Source of the DNA: Actinernus sp. WN-2022
Lineage: Eukaryota; Cnidaria; Anthozoa; Actiniaria; Actinernidae
Assembly (NCBI GenBank): GCA_030867875.1
Contig: JAOWCC010001589.1
Span: forward strand, 78,701,537-78,765,536
Direction: 5' to 3'
DNA length: 64,000 nucleotides
Made by a program: the position numbers and the translations under genes. Of this stretch, positions 54,092-64,000 are shown piece after piece (within the stretch, counting starts at the first letter, position 1; each line of letters opens with the position of its first letter). Under the pieces are notes generated by a model. The model was given only the letters and a program-made list of their open reading frames with translations, was not told the DNA's origin and did not search any database.

Positions 54092-55395
54092 AAACGATCC
54101 AGATGAACAGATGACTGAAGTTTGTGCAGATTCCGTCTCAGGTCCACAAACGGAATCCGATCGTTAAAATGATTGAATGGCTAGAGTAGCATAGGATGCA
54201 CCGATTTAACCTTCTTTTTGGGAGAATACCTCATCTCCGGATGACATCACGACCTTCGTCGTGTTAGGGGAATGGTGATAGCGTACGTTTGTATAGAATC
54301 ATCTTACTCATCTGTAATTCATAGCCATAAAATGGCTGCTTATCCATTATCTAGTTAGAGAACGAAGCAGTCTCAGTTGTTTTTATTCACATTCACCCCG
54401 TGAGATATGTAAAGTTTATTACATTAATTCACTTATAAAAAAATAGATCAGGTAGTTATGATAATTTCAGTAATTATGACCTGTACTAAATAGTGGAAGA
54501 GAATTTCGAGTAATAAATTACCTTTTGTATTTTTGATGCATATGATAACGAAATTATCGTGCGCAACGCGTGCTGTGATTTCTCAGTATCCGTGTGTTAT
54601 CAGAGTACAGATGCATAGAAGTGTGGCATCACCTTTTGAACAGTCATTTTGCATGTATCCTCCTGTTTTATGCTATTAATGTATAAAATCCATAGATGTT
54701 ATTTTGTCGTGGGTATGTTTTCTTGAAGACGTCATAGCGTGACAAGAACAACGGTCACACATGCACTCGAAGTCCTGCGTCTCATGGCCGTCCTCTGTGT
54801 ATCTATAACAGGACAGACGCTCGGTAAAATGCCGTAACAATGAAATGACTTTCCCATTCAGTACTAGGTTGTGTTCATCTTATCCAATCAAAATGCATAA
54901 ATACGCTTACGGTAGACCAAAGTCAGGGACGTAGGCAGGATTTTATCAGGGGGGTGGGGGATCCCAACACGAGTGACTTATCTCTAAAGGGGGACGGGGC
55001 ATGATCCTTCGGGAATTTTTGAAATTTGGTTTCACTGAAATGCAATTTGCTGAATTCTGAGGTAGGTTTTGTAGATGTTTTTGGCATTGTTTGATACCTA
55101 TTTATTCCATACACAGGTATTTTTTTCCCCAAGGGCGTCAAACGGGCACCCTATAGGAACTCTTAAGCTACGCCCCTAAAATGATTTCTTAAAGTTACAG
55201 TTACCATTACGGTACAACTACAATTTGCCATATCTTTCCGACTCATACAAAATCTGCTGTAAAATCTGCTGTAAAAATGACTCTAGCATCGATTGTGTTC
55301 AGTCGGTGCTGTAAAACCCCAAACATTAAAATAAGTAAATTGTTGAAGGTTAGACGCAAAGGCCTAGATTTTTATCAACTCTTCCATTTTACCAT
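54092..55395. other. APMAP 3' flank and spacer with a MITE relic at about 54925-55190
   Basis: AATAAATTACC at about 54511 could serve as the APMAP poly-A signal. CAGGGACGTAGGCAGG at about 54925 and the inverse CTACGCCCCTAAAA near 55175 look like a decayed MITE. Nothing else is supported. Confidence 0.4.
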
Positions 55396-56745
55396 TTTTC
55401 TTTAGAAGACGGCTGTGAATCAAGCACGTGAGCATTTGAATGCTAACAATTTGTTTCTGTCTTTACAATCACCGTACCGTCAGTTCTATTCCACTGAGAC
55501 TGCGTTACTGAAAGTTAGTAACGACATTTTGAGAACTCTTGATGATCACCAGGATGTTATACTTGTACTATTAGATTTATCGGCAGCTTTTGATACTCTG
55601 GACCACAATATACTACTAAGGAGACTTGAGACTATTTTGGCTTTTCTGGGAAAGTACTACAGTGGTTTAGGACATATCTCCGTGGTCATTCTCAGTCAGT
55701 TTAGTGTAATCGGTGTCTTCTCCACGACAGCTCGAGTATGGAGTACTTCAGATCGATACTTGGTCCGTTACTTTTTACCCTATACATGGCTCCTCTACAA
55801 AGCGTTAAATCAAGACAAGAGTTAAATTGTATGTTCTACGCTGACCGGCGACACTCAGTTGTACATTGCCGTGAATCCTAACAATCCGTCTGTTGCTCGT
55901 GACACGCTGCGCCGTTGCGTAGATGACGTCATCTTGTGGAACACAGACAACATGCTACTGTGTAATCCCGGGAAAACCGAGGTCATTCACTTGACATCTC
56001 GTTTCAACAAGCGCCACAGTCTGCTGGCGAACTTCTCATTGGCTAGTACCACCATCGAAGTGACTGACAAGGTGCGTAACCTAGGGGTTATGTTTGACAA
56101 AAATGTGACCATGTCTAGTCATATAAATTAAACATGCATATGCAAGAAAGCAGTATTGGCCATTAGATCAATTGGTCGTATAAGGAAGTATTTGTCTAAA
56201 GAGAGCTTAAAGAGACTGGTAAACGCTTTGGTTATTTCTCGCCTTGACTATGCCAAAAGTATATTACACGGAGTTGCCAAGTATGAACTGGACAAATTAC
56301 AGAGCGTCCAGAATGCAGCAGCGCGATTAATCACCGGGATAAAGAAGTTCGATCACATCACATGTGCAATTCGGGACCTACATTGGCTGCCGATAGAGTA
56401 TCGAGTCAACTTTAAGATTCTCCTGTTGGTTTATAAGTCACTGCATGGTCCAGCCTCATTGAAGTACGCCGTCCTGCTCGTGTTCTTCAATCTTTGCACC
56501 ACTTACTGCTTTATACCCCAAAGAACTCGATACTAGATCATATTAAGTCCCGTAATTTAAATCTGATTATTTCAAAGTAGCTTACATTTGTTAGTTTATA
56601 TAGTTCGATATCCACATTAGATTGTAAATTTAAAAAATTATTCATATGTTTATCCATTGTTGTAAATAACTGCAATACCAGACGTTTGTAAGCGCATTGA
56701 GATTTTTAAATGCGCATTAAGAACCTATGTTATTATTATTATTAC
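55396..56745 (+). pseudogene. 5'-truncated LINE polymerase (jockey/CR1 type) with (TTA)n tail
   Basis: Frames run in order through NQAREHLNANNLFLSLQSPY, FYSTETALLKVSNDILRTL, VILVLLDLSAAFDTLDH (catalytic Asp motif), LYIAVNPNNPS, NPGKTEVIHL, VRNLGVMFDKNVTMSSHI, AVLAIRSIGRIRKYLS, VISRLDYAKSILHGVAKY, VQNAAARLITGIKKFDHIT and RDLHWLPIEYRVNFKILL. The YADD active site is broken: TACGCTGAC is followed by four extra bases before GACACTCAG, shifting the frame. Other indels separate the pieces. The 3' end is a TTATTATTATTATTA tail at 56731-56745. It is dead for autonomous movement. Confidence 0.9.
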
Positions 56746-57549
56746 CCGAGCTTGATTTCGCCATTTCGTTGGACTCTGGGCTTACCATGGCTCAGGTACA
56801 TGTTCCAACAAAGCTATACCATGGTTCCAGAGGCATAGGGAGAGATTCTAGTACTGAGGAGAAACTATTAAGGACCTCTGGCCGCTGCCATTGAGATCCT
56901 CACTTCCATGTTATCAACCTCGCTTCTGCCTACATTTCCCAGGCGGTCGCGCCTGGGAATGAGTTTAATAAGCCAATCAGAGACGAGGTTCAAAATCTGA
57001 ACCAAAACAGGAATGGAAGTGAGGGTTCCAAGGCTGGTTCTAATAAAACGCTGAGACGTAATTTACGTTACTTTGAAAGCCTGCTCTTCTAATGTGAAAG
57101 TAAGAGACGATCAAGCCCTTCAAGTGTCAGACCCGAACTAGAGTACGCCGGCTCTGCTTGCTTGGAACCCACACCGCAGTAGATAGACAACCGCCAGGCT
57201 TGAACAATTAGTATGTACAAGTTATCAACTGGTTCCTCAGAACTAGTCAAGGAAAGCGGGTTGGGACTCCCTTGAATAGGCGCCTGTTATTAACAAATCA
57301 GTCGCCCAGACCCGGTAAGACGCATGCGTAACTTGAGTTCTTAAATCGTGCTATTCCGGGGTTTTTCATCATTTCCGCCAACCCGCAATGTTTTGATCTC
57401 GTATCTCGATACATGTATTTCTGTGGTAAGAACTGTAAACCTGTACCTTAATTATAAAGGGTTTTACGCTAGCCACAAGTTGCGATCAATGGTTGCCAAC
57501 GGCCCCGTCGACGGCGTTGGGCAACACAATTTAAAGGAAAGACACTAGT
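56746..57549. other. Spacer without a supported gene
   Basis: AATCAGAGACGAGGTTCAAA at about 56976 resembles AATCAGGGACGAGGTTCAAA at about 39079, so a low-copy repeat is shared. GCGGTCGCGCCTGGGAA forms a small hairpin. No gene features. Confidence 0.4.
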
Positions 57550-59300
57550 AACAAGAGCCCATCTGGGCTTTCACTCGGGCCACATGAGATTGAAGATGAA
57601 ATACACTTTCATTTGAAATCCTCTTAGTATCAAGTCGTGCTTTAATTCGCCAGTGAGAACGTCAAAAAAACAGACTGGTCTATTAATCGCTTTTATGGCA
57701 TGACTATGATAACGCAGGATTCGAAAAACAGAATACTGGCAATTCAAGTGTATAAATGCAATACAATGACATATTCAGACTTTGAATTTGATTGAAAATA
57801 GATCAAAAACTCGGGGAAATGTCCGGCTAAAACTGTATGAATAAATGTGAAATGAAACATAAATTTCATAGCAAGAAAAAAAATTGTAATTCCTATAAAT
57901 GTGAAAGCTCTTCTATTAAGCCGCTTCTCATATACACAGACTGTTTCACAAAAAACATTTGCGCTTATCGACACAAGAATTCAGTTGACCTTTCAAATAA
58001 TTTATTCTGAGGTACGCATACTCTAAATCACAGATGTTAAATAAAGCGATAATTAGAAGGAAAAGTACATTAACAGACAAACTGAGAGGAAATTTATTCA
58101 AATCAAAACGAGTTTACTTACAGTACTTACGTAACTGAACTTTCGTTTTGGATCTTTTGGTAGTGTTGTTGACAGCACCCACCTTCGTGCACATATGCAC
58201 TGAATCGGAATGAAAGTCGAAGCCTACCTCGAACTTAACTTTCAGCTAACCTGTTTCCTTTCATTCCACAATGAATAATAATCTCATAAAGTAAGCCCGT
58301 AGCTTTCAATAAATTTGCCAGTGTCTGAATGAAACAGCTAGATCTTTTCCAATTTCTCTCACGAGTCACGGCAGAAGACAGTCTCAAGCTACAAAACTTG
58401 AATTTTGATACTCTTCACAGTAACGTAATTTAACGTCTCAGATATTATATATATGCCCTATTTCAGCTAGCGCTGTGCATTTCAAATACTTTTTCCTCTC
58501 TCGTTGCTGGCAGTTCATGCTTCTTGTTCGTGTAGTTGCCGCATTTCAGTTGGCATACACTGAAAACATCTGCTTAACTAAGATTTGTAACAATCTTAGC
58601 GGATCATGTAAATATTCCGCTTGGCTCAATTGAGGGTTTCTGCCGTCAAAGTTCATTTTTTGTTTCAGTTTTCCCCATATTAGCCGACATGTATAATGTC
58701 TCGAGCTCTCAATCCAGTAGAAAGACTCTGGTTATTCTGTCGTAAAACATGCCTTAGCTGTACAAGACCGCCCACGATGGAATAGATTTCTGACAATGAC
58801 TCATTGAAAGTGATATCTCCTTGTCTCGCCTAGTCTGAGAGCTTTGAACTTTCTTATCTGCGCGCGCCTGACGAGATCTAACCTTTGATTATAATTCCAT
58901 ACCCGTTGATATCCAAACGTGTTTGGATATTGTATTTCGCTTACGTTTCTAAATGTACATTGGATCTGTCCAAACAGCGCTGATCGAATGTATTACGGCT
59001 CCTGGTTGTTCATGTATTTTTATGGTCAACAAGAGCGGCAGTTGAAATATCCTGAGCCTGTTGGAAGGCTTTCGCCCTCGCGGGTCGACCATTTTGATTT
59101 ACTGTATTCACTTATGTAAATACATTAACCTGGCGATTGTTGCGTGACCAGCACAGTGCAATCTGATTGGTTTGAATTTGACCTTTAACGCATGCGCAGA
59201 ATCCGTCTGACATGAAATAAAAATAATTAAAAATAATAATAACGACTTGCATTTTAAGACTCGGTGCTGCCACAGGCAGCCCGAGTAATAAGAACAACTT
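57550..59300. mobile_element. Hairpin-ended repeat, family B, copy 2, with an unrelated-looking interior
   Basis: The first 85 bases (ACAAGAGCCCATCTGGGCTT onward) and the last 270 or so (from GTTGAAATATCCTGAGCCTG to GAGTAATAAGAACAACTTGT) match the copy at 23504-25018 closely. The roughly 1.38 kb between them shows no resemblance by eye to the interior of copy 1 and no convincing frame. Confidence 0.6.
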
Positions 59301-60412
59301 GTAAGCCCGTGCTTATTGGCTTAAAGGAGCTGTGTCACGGTGAGGGGGACATGCCTTTATGTTACGGGCCGGAACAAAATTATCTTCAGTAGTGTTCATA
59401 TAAACTGACTATCCCTATCACACGTAAGAAAGTAAATGTGCAAAAATGATTAACAAACTGTGCGTAGTCTTCAGTCTTCAAGGAAACTATTGCATATCCT
59501 TTCAATCAAGCAATAAGGGAAGGGACTTTAACTATTCGAAGCCAATTAACAGCCACCAATCGAACATTGATTCCAGACATGCGAAAAACCATAACACAGC
59601 CCTTAAAGCCGGGTCATCTCTATCTTCAGAGGCCTATAAAAATGGCCGCGGAACAGGAACACAGGGTGACCAAGAGACAATAGTTACAATATATAGTCAA
59701 TGACGGACATAATGCACTTCTTGCAATCCGTTTCAACAACAATAACTTTACTACCGCCGATGAAAACAAAAACGTAAATATTTTTTTAGTAGACTCAAGT
59801 AATAATTGCGGAGGTGAGTGAAGATTGTAATAAATAGAATTAAGATCAACTAGGAAATCAGTAAACCGAACTGGAATTACACTAAAATGTCCATGTATAT
59901 GCTTGAACTTGAGCCTTGTCACATGCCATCTAACCATTACAATGGCAGTAATATAAAATCGGGAAATTAACTATCTTGATTGTCCCCAAAATATCACGAT
60001 TATGCCCGGAGAAAAAGTTGCCCTCCATTCCAACCTCCTCCCTTCCGTCCTCAATTTATACTCCAATGAATTCTGAAAAATAGAATCGTGATTTCGATTT
60101 TTCAAATAAAACAACTAATGTTTATAAATATGAACGCGATTAGAAAAAACTTAAACACTGGTATAATCAACTAAAGTCGATTGAGGTATGCTTAGAAAAT
60201 TAAACTTAGGTTTGAAGTCATGGTCAGAAATTCATGCCATTGTGGGCGGGGCATAAAATTATGCAAATGCCATGCCAATCATAGATTACTTGTTCTCAGG
60301 CTCTCTCGGCCATCAATCTGCTCGAAGTCGAAGCGAATTGCGAAAGTGGTCGAAAGCTAAGGCTTCACTGCGCGCGTGGTTGAAAAGTTCTAGCTATGTC
60401 GGATTATTATGA
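59301..60412. other. Spacer, nothing supported except a Penelope-type word
   Basis: AATCAACTAAAGTCGATTGAGG at about 60165 repeats the sequence beside the hammerhead-like motif at 29373. Frames at 59446-59703 and 59626-59937 overlap on opposite strands and have no family motif. Confidence 0.4.
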
Positions 60413-61611
60413 GAGGGGCTGAATGGGGGGGGTACCAATATCAGTTAACAGCTAAATATTAAGCTATTTATCAGTTATCAGTTACATTTTGCTGTTATCA
60501 GCTAAGTTATATAAAAAGACTACCCTAACCTGATTTGAATACATATTTGCTGGTATGAAATTAACAAATCGCACACATTTTGCCATTGTCTGAACTCGTA
60601 TTGATCATAGAAATGACGCCATAAAATGTTCAAAACTCAAGTGGAACAACGAGCGTAGCGAGTTGTTTCACTGCAAAGTTTTGAACATTTTATGGCGTCA
60701 TTTCTATGATCAATACGAGTTCAGACAATGGCAAAATGTGTGCGATTTGTTTTTTACAACGACGAAGCACTTATAGCTTCAAATGAGTGCATAATAAACT
60801 GCTTTAGAGTCGAAAAAGGCCATTGAAAGTCAAAACGTAAACACTTCTAATTACCGTTGCCGAGAGAAAGCTTTCTTAGACAAATGGCAATTTGGTCTGT
60901 AATTGATAGAATGCATGTGAAATCCTTTCTTGCTTTTTTTTCTGGATAAGAAAAGTTATTGTTATATAATTCAAAACTTCTGAGCTCTGAGAGAACTAGT
61001 CTAGTCACAAAGTCGCCGAAACTTTCTCCACTCAAGAGAAAACTCTCATTTTGCCAAATGGTACACTACAAAGAAGTTTGACTCACCGATTAACTTCTCC
61101 TAGTAATAAAATGCTTGTGAAATCCTCACTTTCTTGTTTTTTTGGAAGCGAAGTTAACACCATTTGAATTCACAAACCTCGCCGTGAAAGCACTTTGCAA
61201 AGCTACCACGACTTGCGAGTGACGTCATTTTCATTGTATGTACTATTTTGCACATAGCGGAGAGCCAATCAGAAAGCGAGAAAATTGGATGTTGTTGTAA
61301 AATGAATAATAACCGCTAATTCAACATCAAACACTACATTTTGTCTATTCAATAGATTTTTCTAGTATCAGATAACTCTGATGTGTCATGTTTAATATTT
61401 GACTATTATCAACTGGATCAAATCTGTCGAAAACCATCCGAAAAGCCAATAATAGCATGTGACGTTACGTCATTTTAATAAAAAATAATGAAATATCAGG
61501 TAACAGCTATCTCACAAATATCAGCTAACAGCTAAAAAAAGGTAAAATTCTCAGTTAACAGTAATATTTTTGGCCATTTCTCAGTTATCAGTTAACCCCA
61601 TTCAGCCCCTC
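60413..61611. mobile_element. TIR element GAGGGGCTGAATGGGG with TTATGA duplication and an internal 189-bp palindrome
   Basis: GAGGGGCTGAATGGGG at the left is inverted at the right as CCCCATTCAGCCCCTC, with TTATGA outside both (60407-60412, 61612-61617). ATCAGTTAACAGCTAA-type words repeat beside both ends (about 60440-60510, 61490-61590). The interior contains a palindrome at 60563-60751 with two perfect 75-base arms. No transposase; 1,199 bp. Confidence 0.8.
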
Positions 61612-61744
61612 TTATGAAGTAGAGCGGCTAATAGCCAAGCGGGAGGTTAACAATGTAAGTAACGATAAGTTTTATTTAAGATTTTGTGAGTTTACTTGAG
61701 GTTTACTTGAAACGTTACATACTGTCAGAGCAACACTCATAATT

Positions 61745-61997
61745 TCTATATATCATTATTCTCTCTAATTCTCTAAAAAAAAAATGTTAACTCTTAAACT
61801 CCTTTTTTTTCTCTACCTGTTATAAACACTTAACTAAATATGGCTGGGGGCTAACTAGAAAACCCAGCGGTTAACTTAGCCCTCAGGCTCACACATTTCT
61901 TATTATTTATTATATTACTCTTAGTCTATCTCCATTCTCTGTCTGTATTTTATAATTACTGTATAAAAAAATAAATAAAAAAATTGAATTGAATTTT
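61745..61997 (+). mobile_element. LINE 3' UTR tail ending in (TTGAA)n
   Basis: A pyrimidine-rich 3' UTR-like segment ends with AATAAATAAAAAAATTGAATTGAATT, the short-unit tail typical of L2/CR1-type LINEs. No polymerase frame remains. Confidence 0.4.
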
Positions 61998-62001
61998 GTG
62001 A

Positions 62002-63043
62002 CACGCCGGGCACAAATGATCGTAAAAACGGCGGGTTTTATATATATTTAAAAGTTTTCGACATAGAAGAATGAATTTTGGTAGGTGTATAAAGGAGTGC
62101 AAACAAAACATAGTCTGATAAGTTAAGCTAATATAGCCATCATTATGACGTCACAATGACGTCATATATCCTTTTCTAATAGGTTTCTTATAAATTTTTA
62201 TTACCTCTAAAAACGTTTTATTATATCTTTTTAAAATCTCTTGTTCATGAGAATGAAATAATCGAAAACCCGTTATCGATCGGTTGAAGTAAACGAAAGT
62301 TATTAAAGTTTGAATTTTGGTAATTTTCCCGCCAAAAATTGGCGGGAAATAAATAGCATAAAACCATTTATGAAAATGTCGCTTGTTTTAACTTTTACAG
62401 TTCGAAATACTGGTGCATCATATTTTGCACAATAATAGAGCTCTTTAGTAGTAACAACGTGTTCTTTTTAGAATTTGGATTTTTTGAGTATAACAGCTTA
62501 GAATTGAAGCCCCATTTTTTGTATACGTCATTATGACGTCATAAATATATTTGTGTACCCTCAGAAAATAGCCAGTTCAATATTTTTGGAATTTTATCAA
62601 TGAAATGCATTTGGCTAACACTCACAAGTCATAGTATTCTCTTTAATAATATTGTTATAGTCGGCAATCTGATTTAAGCTTGAAGTATGACGTCACTAAT
62701 AATGACGTCATAAAAACAGTAAATCGTCCATAACTTTGAATATGTTTATCGTAGAAAGTTCAAATTTTCGGCAAATTAATATATTTCATAAAAGCTTTCT
62801 GATGACGTAATATTTTTGAAACGTGTTTTAATGGTTAATTTTCACCAAAAAAGGAGGCATCCCTCATGACGTCACACCAACGTCACAATACAGAAACAAT
62901 TGTCCCGAAAAATGTAGTCTTACTTTGTTACCAACCTGCCAACATTTCGTCAAATTTAGAGTAGAAGTAAGGAAATGGCGTTACTTTTACGTTTTATGTT
63001 ACACTCAACCCCGCCGTTTTTACGGTTATTCGTGCCCGGCGTG
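62002..63043. mobile_element. Non-autonomous element with CACGCCGGGCAC TIR, TGA duplication and six TGACGTCA palindromes
   Basis: CACGCCGGGCACAAATGATC leads into CGTAAAAACGGCGGG; the right end inverts this (CCCGCCGTTTTTACGG..., GTGCCCGGCGTG). TGA flanks both ends (61999-62001, 63044-63046). CAC-starting termini with a 3-bp duplication suit the CACTA/CMC group, but this is inference. TGACGTCA occurs at about 62147, 62157, 62532, 62688, 62702 and 62869. It is 1,042 bp and non-coding. Confidence 0.8.
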
Positions 63044-63100
63044 TGATTTCAATAAAATCTTACGAACACGACTCATGAGTATAATTTTGTCCTGTTGTAG

Positions 63101-63175
63101 GATGTGGAGTACTTGGTTAATTGGAAGGGCTTTTCCAAATATGATTCGTCTTGGGAAAACCAAGACAACGTTAAG
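63101..63175 (+). CDS. Chromodomain-like exon or fragment
   Basis: After a good acceptor (CCTGTTGTAG) comes an open stretch of 25 codons reading DVEYLVNWKGFSKYDSSWEN and then QDNVK, the core of a chromodomain with its aromatic-cage Tyr and Trp residues. Chromodomains bind methylated histone lysines and occur in CBX/CDY/MPP8-type proteins and in some Ty3/gypsy integrases. The possible donor AAG/GTCCTG is weak. Beyond it the frame enters a repeat (TTGCAACTTGCAATGC), so the exon may be truncated. No other exon of the gene is visible to 64000 or upstream. Confidence 0.5.
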
Positions 63176-63302
63176 GTCCTGTTACACGAGGCAATTTTTC
63201 TTGCAACTTGCAATGCAATGTTGACGATCAAAAATCATTGGAAGTTGCTGTGCGGTGTTAGACGTACGCAACGTTCTTTGCAACTTGCAATGCGATATAC
63301 TT

Positions 63303-64000
63303 AAAGTGCCTATAACCCCAAAAATTATTTTTTTTGAATTGAAACTTTAAACCATTATTTAGAACTTAAGGCAAAAATAGGAGGCTAAAACTCAACTGTA
63401 TTTTTTTTACGGCGTTTCAAAGTTGAGAACCAGAACATGTGGCCGTCAGTTTTCAATTCCCTTTGGGAGCCTGGAGACCAGTGGCCTGTGACGTGTATGT
63501 AGTCAGGCGTTCGTTCAATCCCATACAAACGTCTCTTATTTCTGCGACTCTTGCAAGCTCACCACATGATAAATATCCAATGAAATATCACCAAACTTGG
63601 TAAATTTACTAATTTCGTTGTGCTATTTCTTGTGATGGAGTTTATTTCCTATTGATTAGACTATAATAGGACGTTTTTCCTTTTTGAATTCTTTTTCTTA
63701 TTCAGATTTTCCAACTCCTTTGAGAATACCAAGACAATAGTCTAAATTAAAGGAACAAAAGAAACCGTGCAAAGGATTCTGGTAGTTGTAGTAAAAATGC
63801 GCCCGATTGACGTCATAATTCCAGGCCCTCACCAAGACTCGCGCTGACTTCCAACTGGAAACAGGAAGCCCAAAACGGATGTTTTCGCTAACTTTGACGC
63901 CAGTAAAATCGTCGAAGTTTAGTTTTTTCACTTTTATTTTTTCGAATTCTTAGTCAGGGCGCTATACAGAATAGACGTCAAAAATATTTTTTGGGGGGTT
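63303..64000. mobile_element. MITE-like element cut by the right window edge
   Basis: It starts AAGTGCCTATAACCCCAAAA and the window ends in ATATTTTTTGGGGGGTT, the expected inverse, just before the terminal bases would appear. The minus frame at 63698-63931 has no recognised family and is taken as repeat interior. Confidence 0.5.

Noticed and set aside
55415..56536. Functional reverse transcriptase gene
   Set aside because: The YADD site carries a 4-base insertion and further frame breaks, and the 5' half of the element is missing.

Overview
The window looks like nuclear DNA of an animal, most likely an anthozoan cnidarian and plausibly a stony coral. The reasons are GT-AG introns in clearly metazoan genes, AT-rich introns and spacers, frequent ACATGTA words, several LINE types, a BEL/Pao element, and very many short inverted-repeat DNA transposons. 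The species assignment is inference; I ran no search. I found no operon, CRISPR array, rRNA gene or intact tRNA gene.

Cellular genes, left to right: (1) the 5' part of ACTR2 (Arp2) on the minus strand, six exons at 396-4684, running off the left edge; (2) a single-coding-exon FKRP/LicD-type membrane protein, minus, 11048-13096; (3) the 5' part of a YIF1 gene, minus, four exons at 18232-26584, whose 3' part is not visible and whose visible part stops just before a 100-N gap; (4) a complete APMAP-like gene, plus, seven exons at 43030-54091; (5) a chromodomain-like exon near the right edge, 63101-63175. Exon phases were checked for 1, 3 and 4, and every junction keeps frame.

The rest is mostly mobile DNA. 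The main find is a 6,674-bp DNA transposon (43419-50092) in antisense inside intron 1 of the APMAP-like gene. It has terminal inverted repeats (TIRs), TATA at both ends, a 174-bp subterminal tandem repeat and one open 1,608-codon gene. That protein carries two CxxC...HxxC fingers, a candidate transposase core, a FEN1/XPG-type nuclease domain and a C-terminal CXC (tesmin-type) domain. It fits the Academ superfamily, XPG-bearing branch, and appears intact.

Other mobile DNA includes a 1,502-bp foldback element whose arms are heptamer satellites (27532-29033); a 5.77-kb nested inverted-repeat element with a 7-bp target duplication (29476-35241), which holds octamer minisatellites and later insertions; a decayed BEL/Pao polymerase (39130-41750); LINE fragments at about 0.67-1.4, 8.18-8.77, 41.85-42.64, 55.4-56.74 and 61.75-62.0 kb; two tRNA-derived SINEs whose 3' ends resemble a LINE tail in the same window; and about twenty MITE-like elements, many with recognisable target duplications. 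The genes do not form a pathway: actin nucleation, glycosylation, Golgi trafficking and a membrane beta-propeller are simply neighbours.
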